Below are positions 8,944 to 18,298 of a stretch of 20,141 bases of DNA, piece after piece. The position numbers and the translations under genes were made by a program. Source of the DNA: Bacteroidota bacterium (GTDB lineage: Bacteria; Bacteroidota; Bacteroidia; Cytophagales; Cyclobacteriaceae); assembly GCA_023417955.1 (NCBI GenBank), contig JAEZDW010000229.1, positions 1-20,141 on the forward strand, in the 5' to 3' direction. The notes under the pieces were generated by a model, which saw nothing but the letters and a program-made list of their open reading frames with translations, was not told where the DNA came from and searched no databases. Positions within the stretch are counted from its first letter, which is position 1. Each line of letters begins with the position of its first letter.

Positions 8944-9837
8944 TCAATCTATCGGCATATAAATCTCCGCCTTCCATCGTGATTCATTCAAACCAAGGTT
9001 TGGATTATCGTGGAATATTTCAACCGGCATTCCGGTTCGCGCGACGTCGTGGCGTTCCGCATGGTGAATAAGTTCATACCATGCACGGTCTGAAGTGATG
9101 TAATTTCCAAAGTATTCAGCCTTTAGCGCTTTCGTTTTCGGGAAACGCTTGTATTCAAAGATATCTGTATTTGGTAAAGAATTCGTTTCTTTAATCGGAA
9201 AACAGAAATCAAATACCAATTTACCGAGGCTATGGTTCCACTCGACAACCCGAACCGATGGTGGCCCGTCGGGAACAAGGTTATTGTCACTAACGAAAAC
9301 GCTAAGCGGCAGAAAGTCTTTCATCATACCGTTCGCTTTCCCGATCTGCTCAGTACTAAGGCGACGGCAAACACAAAATGCTTCGCTTAAAACGGCCTCA
9401 CCAATTATTTTCACTCTGGTAATCTCGAGATGACTGGTAATCGCTTTATGAAATTCATGCATAAGGCGGGTACCCTCTTCTTCAATTGATGGAACGCCAA
9501 AAGGCACGAGCAGCTTATTAAGCAGGTCATGACCCGGCTCCGACATTCTGACTGTGACTCGGGTGGTTGAATCGTCGGGGCGCGAAAACTTCCAAAGATA
9601 TGTGTATTGCCTGCCGCCAACTTCGAGATGTTGCAGCACAGAATTAAATGAATCTACCTCCGAAATACGCGAGCCCTTCAGGGATCGTGACCATATCCTA
9701 AGCGTTTCAATTACATCCCCGGGATGGGTATTCAACTTCATTGAAACCGAAAAAGAATAAGGGACTGCAGCAAAATAAGCGAGCAATAGAACGGCAACCA
9801 GCGCCAAAATAGCAATCAAATACTTTTTCTTTTTCAC
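8944..9837 (-). CDS. Membrane-anchored SRPBCC plus GyrI-like (effector-binding) domain protein
   Basis: A 297-residue protein beginning KKKK and then one hydrophobic helix (about residues 6-24), so it is probably an N-in membrane protein with its bulk in the periplasm. Residues about 30-125 resemble an SRPBCC/START-like fold (alternating strands, YTYLWKFSRP). Residues about 137-297 look like the GyrI-like/AraC effector-binding domain: a FGNY helix segment, GMPVEIFHDNP, and the closing WKAEIYMPI with its conserved glutamate. These domains bind small hydrophobic or cationic molecules; a few have hydrolase activity. The start is GTG, overlapping the upstream gene's TGA as GTGA, so translation is probably coupled. 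There is no DNA-binding domain, so it is not itself a classical regulator. The ligand is unknown. Confidence 0.75.
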   Translation of the reverse strand: MKKKKYLIAILALVAVLLLAYFAAVPYSFSVSMKLNTHPGDVIETLRIWSRSLKGSRISEVDSFNSVLQHLEVGGRQYTYLWKFSRPDDSTTRVTVRMSEPGHDLLNKLLVPFGVPSIEEEGTRLMHEFHKAITSHLEITRVKIIGEAVLSEAFCVCRRLSTEQIGKANGMMKDFLPLSVFVSDNNLVPDGPPSVRVVEWNHSLGKLVFDFCFPIKETNSLPNTDIFEYKRFPKTKALKAEYFGNYITSDRAWYELIHHAERHDVARTGMPVEIFHDNPNLGLNESRWKAEIYMPID

Positions 9838-12800
9838 TGTTTGGTGAGGCGATATATTTGTGCTGCTCCATCATTTATGGTTACAACGAGGTGCGCCACT
9901 CCATCTATATTGATAATGTTCAAATTTCGTACTGACCGGTTTATCAGATTAAGACCAGCATGCCTTCCTTCAATAAACTGACCACTGCCGGTTAGGAGTG
10001 CACCACCGAATGAGCCATACCTGCCGTAAAAAGGCTGGACACCAAAATAGTTGCCTGCGAGAAGAACATCTTCCTGACCGTCGTTGTCGAAATCATACTT
10101 CACCTGCGCCATGACCGGAGCGGTTTGAATCCAATAAGGAAGCGTGACGAATTCAAACTTTCCGTTCCTGTTCTCAAGGTAGCCGGAGGCAAGTTCATGC
10201 ACTTGAAATTTCACCGTCCCGGCTAGTTCCTGTTTCGAAAAAATTTCATCTATCGTCTTTCCTGCAAACAAATTGTACGAATTGAATTTCTTTCTTAATC
10301 CGGGTAGTTGAGTTCCAAGGACGTCGAGGCCGTCAATAGGATAATATTTGCCTTGTTTTGCGATAGCAATAATTGTTTCGGATTTACCATTGTTGTCAAT
10401 ATCTCCGTAGTACATTAGCATCGGGGATTTGCGAGAAGCGACAAACTTCGAATTCATGCCCCAGTTACCTAAGACATAGTCCTTCTTTCCATCCCGATTT
10501 ACATCGAAAACAGAGATCGATTGCCAAAGTCCACCCAAGGGCCCCGTTAGCATTTCCACTCGCTCGAATACACCGTTCTTATTTTTAAGAAATGTCGGTT
10601 CCATCCACTCACCGACGACGACAAGGTCAATCTGTCCGTCGTCATTGAAATCATCCCATAATGCATCAGTGACCATTCCAAGATTGTCGAAAACCGATTG
10701 TTGAATTGGGATGAACTTTCCATTGTCATTTCGAAGGAGACACGACCGGGGGATTTTCCCGAAGTCGTTGGAGACGGATTCGTTACCTATAAACAGATCC
10801 AGGTCACCGTCATTATCAAAATCGAAATGTTTTACGCAGGACGCATTTTCGAAATAGCTGGAGATTTTTTCGACTAAAAACGTATCTGCCGAAGAGATAT
10901 AAACTTTATCCAGCAAGGGCTCGGCCTTGTTGTAAAAGTCTGCACCACCGGTTCCTACAAAAATGTCGGCTTTTCCGTCCAGATTAAAGTCCGCGATAAC
11001 AGCGGCCACAACCTCGGAAAGTGAGTCGTTAAGAAATACGGCCGACCTCTCATTGACTAACCGGCCTTTGGATTGAAGAAACAACTGACCCGGAATGTGT
11101 TTTGACCCGCCGAAATAAATATCCTCCAATCCATCGCCGTTCAAGTCGCCAACGGCAGTCGCTGGTCCGCGATCCGATTGCTGATAAGGAAGTAGCTTCA
11201 ACCTGTCGAAGTCCGTGTACCGGTCTTCGCGATGAACAAAATTAAGTATTGAATCGCCCGTCGATTGAAACAGGTGCTTCTCACCAACGCTGGAATAATC
11301 TCCCGCTATGTCGGCGTCGGCCTGGTATGTGACTGTGATTTCCCGGTTGATTTCAGGGCCTCGCAACACCTGTCGCCGTTGGTCAGGCCAAACTACAGCG
11401 ATTGAGTCTGCCTTATCTGATCTGCCGAAACCGAAGTGGATCATTGGTTCAGAAGATGCCTGGAAGCCCCGCACAGTATACATTTCCTTCATTTGCATCG
11501 TTCCACCACTATAGTAGCAATAGACGCGAGCCCCTATTCCAAACTCATTAGGCCTGCGATATTTTAAACGTACCTTAATAAAATTCGACGTCGAGTTGGT
11601 TTCATTGATCAGAACCGTGGGTGAAGCGTCCACATTATTAATGATGATATCGAGGTCACCGTCATTGTCAAGGTCAGCGACCGCACTTGCTGTGGAGCAC
11701 GTTTGTTCGGCAGGAAGCCACTCACCGGACATATTGTGAAATGAAAGATTGCCATCTCCTTTGAAAACATAATTTTGCACGGTTCCTGAGGGCATGAGCG
11801 ACAACGCCTGCTGATCGACCAGTTTCGTGGAAGAAATTGTATTAACAATTCGCTCATTCGACACGTACTTGATGTAATCAAGGTCATTAGGCCTCCGTGG
11901 TATCCCGTTTGAAACAAATAGATCCTGATGACCATCATGGTCGAAGTCTGCGAAAATTGCACTCCAGCTCCAATCCGTCGCCGCCACACCGCTTAATAGT
12001 GCAGTTTCCATGAATGTACCATCACCCTGATTAATGTGCAGCATATTGCGCTGATACTGATAACCATAGCCATATTCCCCGGTGCGCATCTTTTGAATGT
12101 TGATGTTCTCTTCGCCCTCAGACCGTTTTAAAACAGTCTCATCCTCTGCAAGCATATCAAGGGTCAATAAGTCAGGGAACCCGTCGTGATTGATATCGGC
12201 AACGTCATTTCCCATTGAGAATCGGCTGGTAAATGTAAAAGCCTTCTTACCGCATTCCGTAAATGTTCCATCTCTGTTGTTCAGGTAGAAATAGTCATCT
12301 TCGTGAAAGTCATTCCCAACATAAAGATCGGGGTAACCATCATTATTGAAATCTGAGACCGCGATACCGAGTCCGTATCCGATTATACCACCGTAGATAC
12401 CGGCTTCTTCACTGACGTCTGTAAATTTCCCATTGTCGTTACGCAGAAGTTTATCACCAGACTCGAAAGACCTCACCGATCTTGCCGAGGAGTGACCGAA
12501 GGATTTTGGTGTATGAAGTGCGTGATTGACCAGATAGATATCGAGGTCCCCATCCTGATCATAGTCCAGAAATGCAACGGATGAGCTATATGAATCAAAG
12601 TCGAGCCCGTACTCCGTGGCGCTTTCCGTGAACGTAAGATCACCATTATTGATATAAAGTTCATTGTGACCCGTCAGATGCTTGACGCCGACAACGGCAC
12701 AAACGTAAATGTCAAGCAAACCATCGCCATTTATGTCAGCCATTACGCTCCCGGTATTCCATGTGCTTCTTCCTTCTACTCCGGCTGATGTTGTGATGTC

Positions 12801-13097
12801 TTCAAATTGAAGGCTACCCTTATTTAGATAAAGACGGTTTTTGACCTGATTGCCTGAGAAGAATAAATCAGGCAGGCCGTCGTTGTTGATATCACCGACC
12901 GCTACACCACCGCCGTTGTAGAAATACAGGTAATCAATTATGTTAAAATCTTCTGAGGGACTTAGTGTATTGACGAAATCAATCCCGGCGGCATTCAAGT
13001 CCAGGGGACGAAACAATCTCGTGTTCTTTTTGCACCCGATTAGTCCACAGGTGGATAGTATCGTCAATATGATAAAATGCTTAAACCTCAACGTCAT
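9834..13097 (-). CDS. FG-GAP/VCBS-repeat lipoprotein with ASPIC/UnbV domain (second of tandem pair)
   Basis: A 1087-residue lipoprotein with lipobox LIGC (Cys22). I count about 14 calcium-loop repeats of the form D-x-[ND]-x-DG-x-x-D, such as GDINNDGLPDLFF, ADINGDGLLDIYV and FDFDNDGDLDLFI; they should fold as beta-propeller blades. An ASPIC/UnbV domain (about residues 504-590, with VRGFQASSEPMIHFGFG and VVWPD) separates two repeat blocks. Near the C-terminus LPGLRKKF...TIDEIFSKQ matches the upstream paralogue. The start lies 5 bases after that paralogue's stop. The residues after the lipid Cys are KKNTR, basic, unlike the acidic ones of its neighbour. Such proteins often accompany SusCD; the role is probably ligand binding or scaffolding at the envelope. 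No catalytic residues are apparent. Confidence 0.9.
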   Translation of the reverse strand: MTLRFKHFIILTILSTCGLIGCKKNTRLFRPLDLNAAGIDFVNTLSPSEDFNIIDYLYFYNGGGVAVGDINNDGLPDLFFSGNQVKNRLYLNKGSLQFEDITTSAGVEGRSTWNTGSVMADINGDGLLDIYVCAVVGVKHLTGHNELYINNGDLTFTESATEYGLDFDSYSSSVAFLDYDQDGDLDIYLVNHALHTPKSFGHSSARSVRSFESGDKLLRNDNGKFTDVSEEAGIYGGIIGYGLGIAVSDFNNDGYPDLYVGNDFHEDDYFYLNNRDGTFTECGKKAFTFTSRFSMGNDVADINHDGFPDLLTLDMLAEDETVLKRSEGEENINIQKMRTGEYGYGYQYQRNMLHINQGDGTFMETALLSGVAATDWSWSAIFADFDHDGHQDLFVSNGIPRRPNDLDYIKYVSNERIVNTISSTKLVDQQALSLMPSGTVQNYVFKGDGNLSFHNMSGEWLPAEQTCSTASAVADLDNDGDLDIIINNVDASPTVLINETNSTSNFIKVRLKYRRPNEFGIGARVYCYYSGGTMQMKEMYTVRGFQASSEPMIHFGFGRSDKADSIAVVWPDQRRQVLRGPEINREITVTYQADADIAGDYSSVGEKHLFQSTGDSILNFVHREDRYTDFDRLKLLPYQQSDRGPATAVGDLNGDGLEDIYFGGSKHIPGQLFLQSKGRLVNERSAVFLNDSLSEVVAAVIADFNLDGKADIFVGTGGADFYNKAEPLLDKVYISSADTFLVEKISSYFENASCVKHFDFDNDGDLDLFIGNESVSNDFGKIPRSCLLRNDNGKFIPIQQSVFDNLGMVTDALWDDFNDDGQIDLVVVGEWMEPTFLKNKNGVFERVEMLTGPLGGLWQSISVFDVNRDGKKDYVLGNWGMNSKFVASRKSPMLMYYGDIDNNGKSETIIAIAKQGKYYPIDGLDVLGTQLPGLRKKFNSYNLFAGKTIDEIFSKQELAGTVKFQVHELASGYLENRNGKFEFVTLPYWIQTAPVMAQVKYDFDNDGQEDVLLAGNYFGVQPFYGRYGSFGGALLTGSGQFIEGRHAGLNLINRSVRNLNIINIDGVAHLVVTINDGAAQIYRLTKQ

Positions 13098-13102
13098 GTG
13101 AT

Positions 13103-16100
13103 TTAGTAGCTCAACCTAAAGATCCTGGGCTTGCCGTCCCTAATTGCAGCAATCAGATAACGTTGACCTTTGCGGTCAGAAAACATTCTCAGGTGCCTGA
13201 TCTCTCCACGAATGAAAAGTCCTGACGTTGTGAAGTCAGACCATGAAAAATCAAGGTTTCCGCCGTTCGTAAGGATGTGACCGAAACTCGCATCCTGTCT
13301 CGAAAACTGAGGTTTCATTTCGTAGTTATTGCCTCCAAGTACAATGTCAGCTTTCCCGTCCTTATTAAAGTCACCGCATGCGATCGCATAAACACTGGAC
13401 CATTGAACGCGCTCCGGTAGGCTAACTTTTGTGAACTTGCCTGAACCATCGTTAACTGCGATGATGGTCTCAGCGTGTGACGACGTCCTTAAGATAGTCT
13501 CCTCCGACACCTGCTTTGGAAAGATTTCATCAATCGTACGCCTGGCATACTCGGAAGCTTTCAGATTTTGTTTTTTTAACTGAGGTATTTGTGATGTGAG
13601 TTCCTTCTTCATGTGAATCGGATAGTCGCCATCGTTAACCCGGCAGGTGATTATCTGTTCAATAGTACCGTTCTTGTCAAAGTCATTTACCCACAATTTC
13701 ATCGGCTTGTCAACACTTGCTACATACGGGAGATTCAACCCTGAATTTCCAATAACCAAATCAAGGTCACCATCGTCATCGAGGTCGGCGATTTCGACAG
13801 ATTTCCACCAGCCATGAAGTGAATCCAGACTCGTCTGCCAATGACTCAATCTCCTTCCGGAATTCAGAAAAATTGCTGGAGAACCCCAGTCAGAAACAGT
13901 AACAAGGTCAGGACGCCCATCACCATTCATGTCTGACCACTTTGCGTCCGTGATCATGCCTGCATTCTTGATGTCATAGGCGTACCGCTCCGTTCCGTCT
14001 GTAAAAGTACCGTTACCATTATTGATCAACAGTAAATGTGGAGGGTCAATACCAAAAACTCCGGGAACGCTGCGAGAACCGACAAAAATGTCGACATCGC
14101 CATCATTGTCAAAGTCACATGCCGCAAGAACGGAGATATTCGTTTTGGCAAACGGGATCTTTTCGGGGCTGCGCGTAAAACCGCCTTTCCCATCATTGAG
14201 ATATATTCTTGTCAGATAATTATTCTTTTCATCCGCATTATTCCCACCGGAACCAACAGCAAGATCCATATCACCATCACCGTCGACGTCCAAAAAGATA
14301 GCTGCAGTATCTTCAAAATCCTTATCTGCATAAAATGAGTCATTTGAAATCGAATCGAGAACACCATTTGCACGGTGACGATAGATTACACCAGATTGTC
14401 CTTTAGGCCCGCCAATGAAAATATCTTCATTGCCGTCATTGTCGACATCGGCTACAGCAACTGCCGGGCCTTCTCTCGATAAGAATTGATTGATCAACCC
14501 CTCCTGGTCGAAGTCATTAAAACTATTTTCTACAACGGGTCTCAACGCTTCATTTTTCAATTCCTGCAAAAACGGAGCTGGTTTCCGTGGTGATTTCCTT
14601 TTCTCGGAACTAACGGCATCTGACTGAGATAAACGAATCCGCTGATTTGATTCGACGTTGTTCAGGATTGTTTCGCGGCCATCGGGCCAGAGCACGTGTA
14701 CTGAATCCACCCTTGAATGCTTACCAAGGCCAAAAGTAAGTATATAATCAACCGACGACTGAAACCCTCTCGACGGCGTCTGTTCCTGAACAAATATCTT
14801 GTCACCCAAAAAACACTGGACCTTACTCCCTATTGCATATCGATTTCTGTCCTCGCCCTTTAGTTCAAATTGAATGAAATTGTTTCCAGATTTTTGACTC
14901 GCTTCATTCCTGAAAATGAATGCCTCCATGTTCACGTTATTCACTACCAGATCGAGGTCACCATCATTGTCCAGATCTCCGTAAGCGCAGCCATTCGAAA
15001 AGCTCGGAATATCGAGTCCCCATTCCTTAGCGACATTCGAAAAAGTAAGATTGCCATTATTGCGGTACGCATAATTTGACAAGGGAGTCGATGGCATCTT
15101 TGAAATGATCTGATTGACATCGGTCTTTTCTCCGGTTAGCACGATGTTCTGAATAACCTCGTTAGCGAAGAAAGAAACGAAATCAATATCAGTGAGATCG
15201 TGAATTATCCCGTTTGTAACATAAATGTCCTTATTGCCATCGTTATCCATATCAAAAATAAGACCCGCCCAACTCCAGTCCGTTCGGGCAACGCCGCTGT
15301 AATAGGCAATTTCAGAAAAGGAACCGTTGCCGTTGTTCAACTGCAACGTATTTTGTATATACTGTTGATAAAAATCCCTGCTTTGTTTTAATTTAAAAAT
15401 ATCATACCCCTCGAACTCCATCACGCTTTTTACACGCTGCTCTTCTTCAGGCATCATATCAGTGATGAAGATATCAACCAGTCCGTCGTTGTTGATATCA
15501 GCAATGTCTACGCCCATAGCGGAAAGACAAAGGTGCGACGTCCAGTTCTTAATCTCTTCCGAGAACGTACCATCCTGTTGGTTTATGTATAGATAATCGC
15601 GTTCGTAAAAATCATTTGTCACATAAATGTCCGGGTAAGTATCGTCATTGACGTCACAAACCATGACACCCAACCCGAAGCCGATGAGGCTTCCGTAGAT
15701 ACCCGCTTCTTCACTTACATCGACAAACCTTCCGTTGTCATTACGCAGCAAAACGTCTCCGACGCCGCGAAATATCTCAGGTACATTTTCCCAGTCGCTG
15801 GCACGCTTTTCCCTGTCACCGGCGTAGCCAAGGCTGCTGACAGGAATGTTACTATTGTTTAGCAGGTAGGCATCCAGATCACCGTCCTTATCGTAATCAA
15901 AAAATGTCGCATGAGTGGAAAACCCGCTTTTGGCAAGATTATATTCCTCGGCTCTTTCGGTGAAAGTCAGGTCACCATTGTTGATGTAGAGATCATTGTC
16001 ATGATTGTTTCCCTCCATGTTGCCTGCGTTACTGACGTAAATATCAAGAAGGCCGTCATTGTTAATATCTACCATCACAACGCCGGTGGACCAAGGTTTG

Positions 16101-16435
16101 TATCCTCCTACACCGGCGCGATCAGTAATATCTTCAAACTTAAGGTCGCCTTTATTCAGGAACAGGCGGTTCTTTTTCATGTTTGCTGAGAAAAATATAT
16201 CTGGCAGTCCATCATTGTTGATATCACCGATCGCCACGCCACCGCCATTGTAGAAATTCCGGTATTTGAAAATGTTAAAGTTCCGCTGATTTTCAATTGC
16301 ATTAACGAAGTCTATACCGGTTTCAGCGGATGACATTTTTTTGAACATCGCGTTTTGGGGTACCTGCGGTTCCTCACGATGCTCACACGCAATTGAGATA
16401 AACACAAGCAGCAAAAAAAGAGGGATTATCTTCAT
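13103..16435 (-). CDS. FG-GAP/VCBS-repeat lipoprotein with ASPIC/UnbV domain (first of tandem pair)
   Basis: A 1110-residue paralogue of the next gene, with the same layout. It has a signal peptide with Cys17 (ISIAC), repeats such as GDINNDGLPDIFF and FDMDNDGNKDIYV, an ASPIC/UnbV domain at about 517-605 (PSRGFQSSVDYILTFGLG, VLWPDGRE), a second repeat block, and IPQLKKQN...TIDEIFPKQ near the end. I count about 14 calcium-type loops; one (DVNDDTYPD) lacks the usual DG. The start at 16435 is chosen because MKIIPLFLLL begins a clean lipoprotein signal. The frame opens further, to 16501 (MNLFEEK), but those 22 residues are polar. The residues after Cys are EHREE, acidic, resembling Bacteroidota surface-export signals. 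It is the first gene after the susD terminator. Confidence 0.9.
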   Translation of the reverse strand: MKIIPLFLLLVFISIACEHREEPQVPQNAMFKKMSSAETGIDFVNAIENQRNFNIFKYRNFYNGGGVAIGDINNDGLPDIFFSANMKKNRLFLNKGDLKFEDITDRAGVGGYKPWSTGVVMVDINNDGLLDIYVSNAGNMEGNNHDNDLYINNGDLTFTERAEEYNLAKSGFSTHATFFDYDKDGDLDAYLLNNSNIPVSSLGYAGDREKRASDWENVPEIFRGVGDVLLRNDNGRFVDVSEEAGIYGSLIGFGLGVMVCDVNDDTYPDIYVTNDFYERDYLYINQQDGTFSEEIKNWTSHLCLSAMGVDIADINNDGLVDIFITDMMPEEEQRVKSVMEFEGYDIFKLKQSRDFYQQYIQNTLQLNNGNGSFSEIAYYSGVARTDWSWAGLIFDMDNDGNKDIYVTNGIIHDLTDIDFVSFFANEVIQNIVLTGEKTDVNQIISKMPSTPLSNYAYRNNGNLTFSNVAKEWGLDIPSFSNGCAYGDLDNDGDLDLVVNNVNMEAFIFRNEASQKSGNNFIQFELKGEDRNRYAIGSKVQCFLGDKIFVQEQTPSRGFQSSVDYILTFGLGKHSRVDSVHVLWPDGRETILNNVESNQRIRLSQSDAVSSEKRKSPRKPAPFLQELKNEALRPVVENSFNDFDQEGLINQFLSREGPAVAVADVDNDGNEDIFIGGPKGQSGVIYRHRANGVLDSISNDSFYADKDFEDTAAIFLDVDGDGDMDLAVGSGGNNADEKNNYLTRIYLNDGKGGFTRSPEKIPFAKTNISVLAACDFDNDGDVDIFVGSRSVPGVFGIDPPHLLLINNGNGTFTDGTERYAYDIKNAGMITDAKWSDMNGDGRPDLVTVSDWGSPAIFLNSGRRLSHWQTSLDSLHGWWKSVEIADLDDDGDLDLVIGNSGLNLPYVASVDKPMKLWVNDFDKNGTIEQIITCRVNDGDYPIHMKKELTSQIPQLKKQNLKASEYARRTIDEIFPKQVSEETILRTSSHAETIIAVNDGSGKFTKVSLPERVQWSSVYAIACGDFNKDGKADIVLGGNNYEMKPQFSRQDASFGHILTNGGNLDFSWSDFTTSGLFIRGEIRHLRMFSDRKGQRYLIAAIRDGKPRIFRLSY

Positions 16436-16557
16436 GACGATTCGCTGGTGTTGTTGCATTCCCAGCCTGCCGGTACAAAGTTTTTCTTCAAACAAATTCA
16501 TTCCGCTAGTTCTCTACCGTGATCAAAGATAGCCGATAAATTGAATTCGTCGCCGAA

Positions 16558-16589
16558 CAAATATATTAAGTGCGTCAGTAACTTTTCAA
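16558..16589 (-). promoter_or_regulatory. Candidate Bacteroidota promoter for the downstream operon
   Basis: On the minus strand TTG (16589-16587), a 21-base spacer and TATATTTG (16565-16558) match the TTG / TAnnTTTG promoter pattern of Bacteroidota. It lies downstream of the susD terminator and about 120 bases before the repeat-lipoprotein start at 16435. A second exact TAnnTTTG (TATCTTTG, 16531-16524) has no well-spaced upstream element. The position makes biological sense, but the motif is short. Confidence 0.45.
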
Positions 16590-16634
16590 CCAATAATTGA
16601 GGGTGATCGCCGGTTAACTTATTTCTCGTCAACC

Positions 16635-16664
16635 AAAAAAAAGAGGGCAGGACGCCCTCTTTTT
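16635..16664 (-). terminator. Rho-independent terminator after susD
   Basis: An 11-base-pair perfect stem (16638-16648 with 16654-16664; core GAGGGC/GCCCTC) closes a 5-base loop. On the minus strand it runs into a U-tract made by the eight A residues at 16635-16642. It begins 17 bases after the susD stop codon. The plus-strand T-tract is only five long, so it is best read as a terminator or attenuator for susCD transcription. Confidence 0.85.
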
Positions 16665-16681
16665 CTGATTGAGAAATACGA

Positions 16682-18271
16682 TTAGTAACCCGGGTTCTGA
16701 ACAAGATTCGGATTCGACAAGAGAGCGCTCGACGGAATCGGGAACAGATCAGTGTGCCCATCCCCCGCTTCTTTGAACTCCCACGCATCCTTGAATTTGC
16801 CAAAACGAATCATGTCATTTCTTCGGACAAACTCCAGATACAATTCTCTTCCGCGCTCATCTAACAGGGCTTCTTCAGTGAGCGTTCCAAGCGGAGGAGT
16901 GTTGTCACGCATGGCTCTGAGCTCGTTCACTTCGGCGAGAGCTCCGGGTGCGTCACCGAGGCGAAGCATTGCTTCTGCTCTCATCAAGTGCGCATCTGCA
17001 AAACGGAAAATAACGGTTCCTGACGTAAAACTTCCATTCGCCGGCGAGTATTTCAAAAGTCTGATACCGGTAACTTCGTTATTACCAACCAAACCTGGCA
17101 GTTCCTTAGTGAATACCAACGGCGCCCCGGTTCTGTTCGTCAGGGGAACGGCAGCGCCATCAATCCAGCCATACATTTGCCCGACCTGGAAACCATAACC
17201 AAAACCTTCATTTTCCTCATTTGTCGATGCAAGTGTTTGCGTATAGCCACGACGTTCTTCCTGGCCACTGCCGACAGAATTAGTCTCGGAGGGTCCTTCG
17301 AACTTGTCGTAAAACTCAGAAAGTGTTGTAAACCCGTTCCAGCCCCCTCCGGCATTAGTTGCTCCATCGACTACGTTGGGGATTCGTTCGCCTTGATTAT
17401 AATGAAGGCTGTTCCACATTTTTGACCCGACGTCTGCAGATACGGCCCAGATCACTTCATTGTTCGTGAAAGAAGGACCGACAAAAAGATCGAAGTAGTC
17501 GGATTCAAGGCTGTATCCATCGGCTTCTATTTCGTCAACAAGGTCAATAACCTTCTGCAACTCTCCCTCGGCATATGTCCCATTGTAAACTGCTGCATTG
17601 AGCTTAACTTTTGCGAGGAGAAATTTCGCTGTTGCCTTAACGGCTCTTGTTTTGTTCGCAGCTCCCGGGTTGCTGGCAGGCAGTCCGGCAATCGCATCTT
17701 CCAGATCCTGGACGATAAAATTGTAAGCCTCGGTCCTCGTCATTACCTCGGGAATAACTTCCGGGCCATCGGTTGGATTTCTGAACGGAACCTGGCCAAA
17801 ACAATCCATCACAATCCACATGTTATATGCTCTCATGAACTTGGCGTGAGCGACTTGTTCCGGAGTCGCATTGCTCAACGGATCGATAATTTCTGTGGCT
17901 CGCAAAACAGCGCCGTTTTTATTGTTCCACACACTGATTACATCTCTGTGTGTAGGGCCCCATGTATGTGCATGCAACGTTCGCCAAACACCATTGTCAC
18001 CCCAGTCAGTACCACGAGTCGGCACCACCTGTTCATCAGTTGTTACCTCGGAAAGAGCATACAATTCCTCCTGTGAACCCATTTGTCCTGTAAGGTTGTT
18101 ATACAGCGCATCCACCGAAGACGCGGGGTTCTCCACCCCATTAAAAACCGCAGACTCACCTTCCGTAATCAAGGAATCGGTCTCCTCAATATCCAGGCTA
18201 CACGCGCCAAGAACAGCTCCGATTGCAAGAGCGGAAAATTTGAATCTCATATTTTTCAAATTATTAATCAT
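16682..18271 (-). CDS. susD: SusD/RagB-family glycan-binding lipoprotein
   Basis: A 529-residue outer-membrane lipoprotein that caps the SusC pore and binds substrate. The signal peptide ends in lipobox LGAC and is followed by SLDIEE, an acidic stretch like known surface-export signals. The helical TPR-like first part includes MRAYNMWIVMDCFGQVPF. The C-terminal SusD hallmark is clear: RFADAHLMRAEAMLRLGD, then LLDERGRELYLEFVRRNDMIRFG. The start is uncertain. I prefer the ATG at 18271 (MINNLKN), preceded by an A-rich stretch; the ATG at 18250 (MRFKF) and a GTG at 18298 touching the susC stop are alternatives. It follows susC closely in one transcript and is ended by the terminator just downstream. 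Divergence within this family prevents naming the glycan. Confidence 0.95.
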   Translation of the reverse strand: MINNLKNMRFKFSALAIGAVLGACSLDIEETDSLITEGESAVFNGVENPASSVDALYNNLTGQMGSQEELYALSEVTTDEQVVPTRGTDWGDNGVWRTLHAHTWGPTHRDVISVWNNKNGAVLRATEIIDPLSNATPEQVAHAKFMRAYNMWIVMDCFGQVPFRNPTDGPEVIPEVMTRTEAYNFIVQDLEDAIAGLPASNPGAANKTRAVKATAKFLLAKVKLNAAVYNGTYAEGELQKVIDLVDEIEADGYSLESDYFDLFVGPSFTNNEVIWAVSADVGSKMWNSLHYNQGERIPNVVDGATNAGGGWNGFTTLSEFYDKFEGPSETNSVGSGQEERRGYTQTLASTNEENEGFGYGFQVGQMYGWIDGAAVPLTNRTGAPLVFTKELPGLVGNNEVTGIRLLKYSPANGSFTSGTVIFRFADAHLMRAEAMLRLGDAPGALAEVNELRAMRDNTPPLGTLTEEALLDERGRELYLEFVRRNDMIRFGKFKDAWEFKEAGDGHTDLFPIPSSALLSNPNLVQNPGY

Positions 18272-18298
18272 TTCTGTAAATTTTTTTTGAACCGTCAC

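Noticed and set aside
9834..16435. Many short near-identical DNA strings resembling direct repeats or a CRISPR-like array
   Set aside because: They all fall in frame on DxNxDGxxD codons of the FG-GAP repeats, with irregular spacing, so protein repeats explain them.
16436..16501. 22-residue upstream extension of the first repeat lipoprotein
   Set aside because: It is polar and would place the signal peptide internally; the start at 16435 gives a standard lipoprotein leader.
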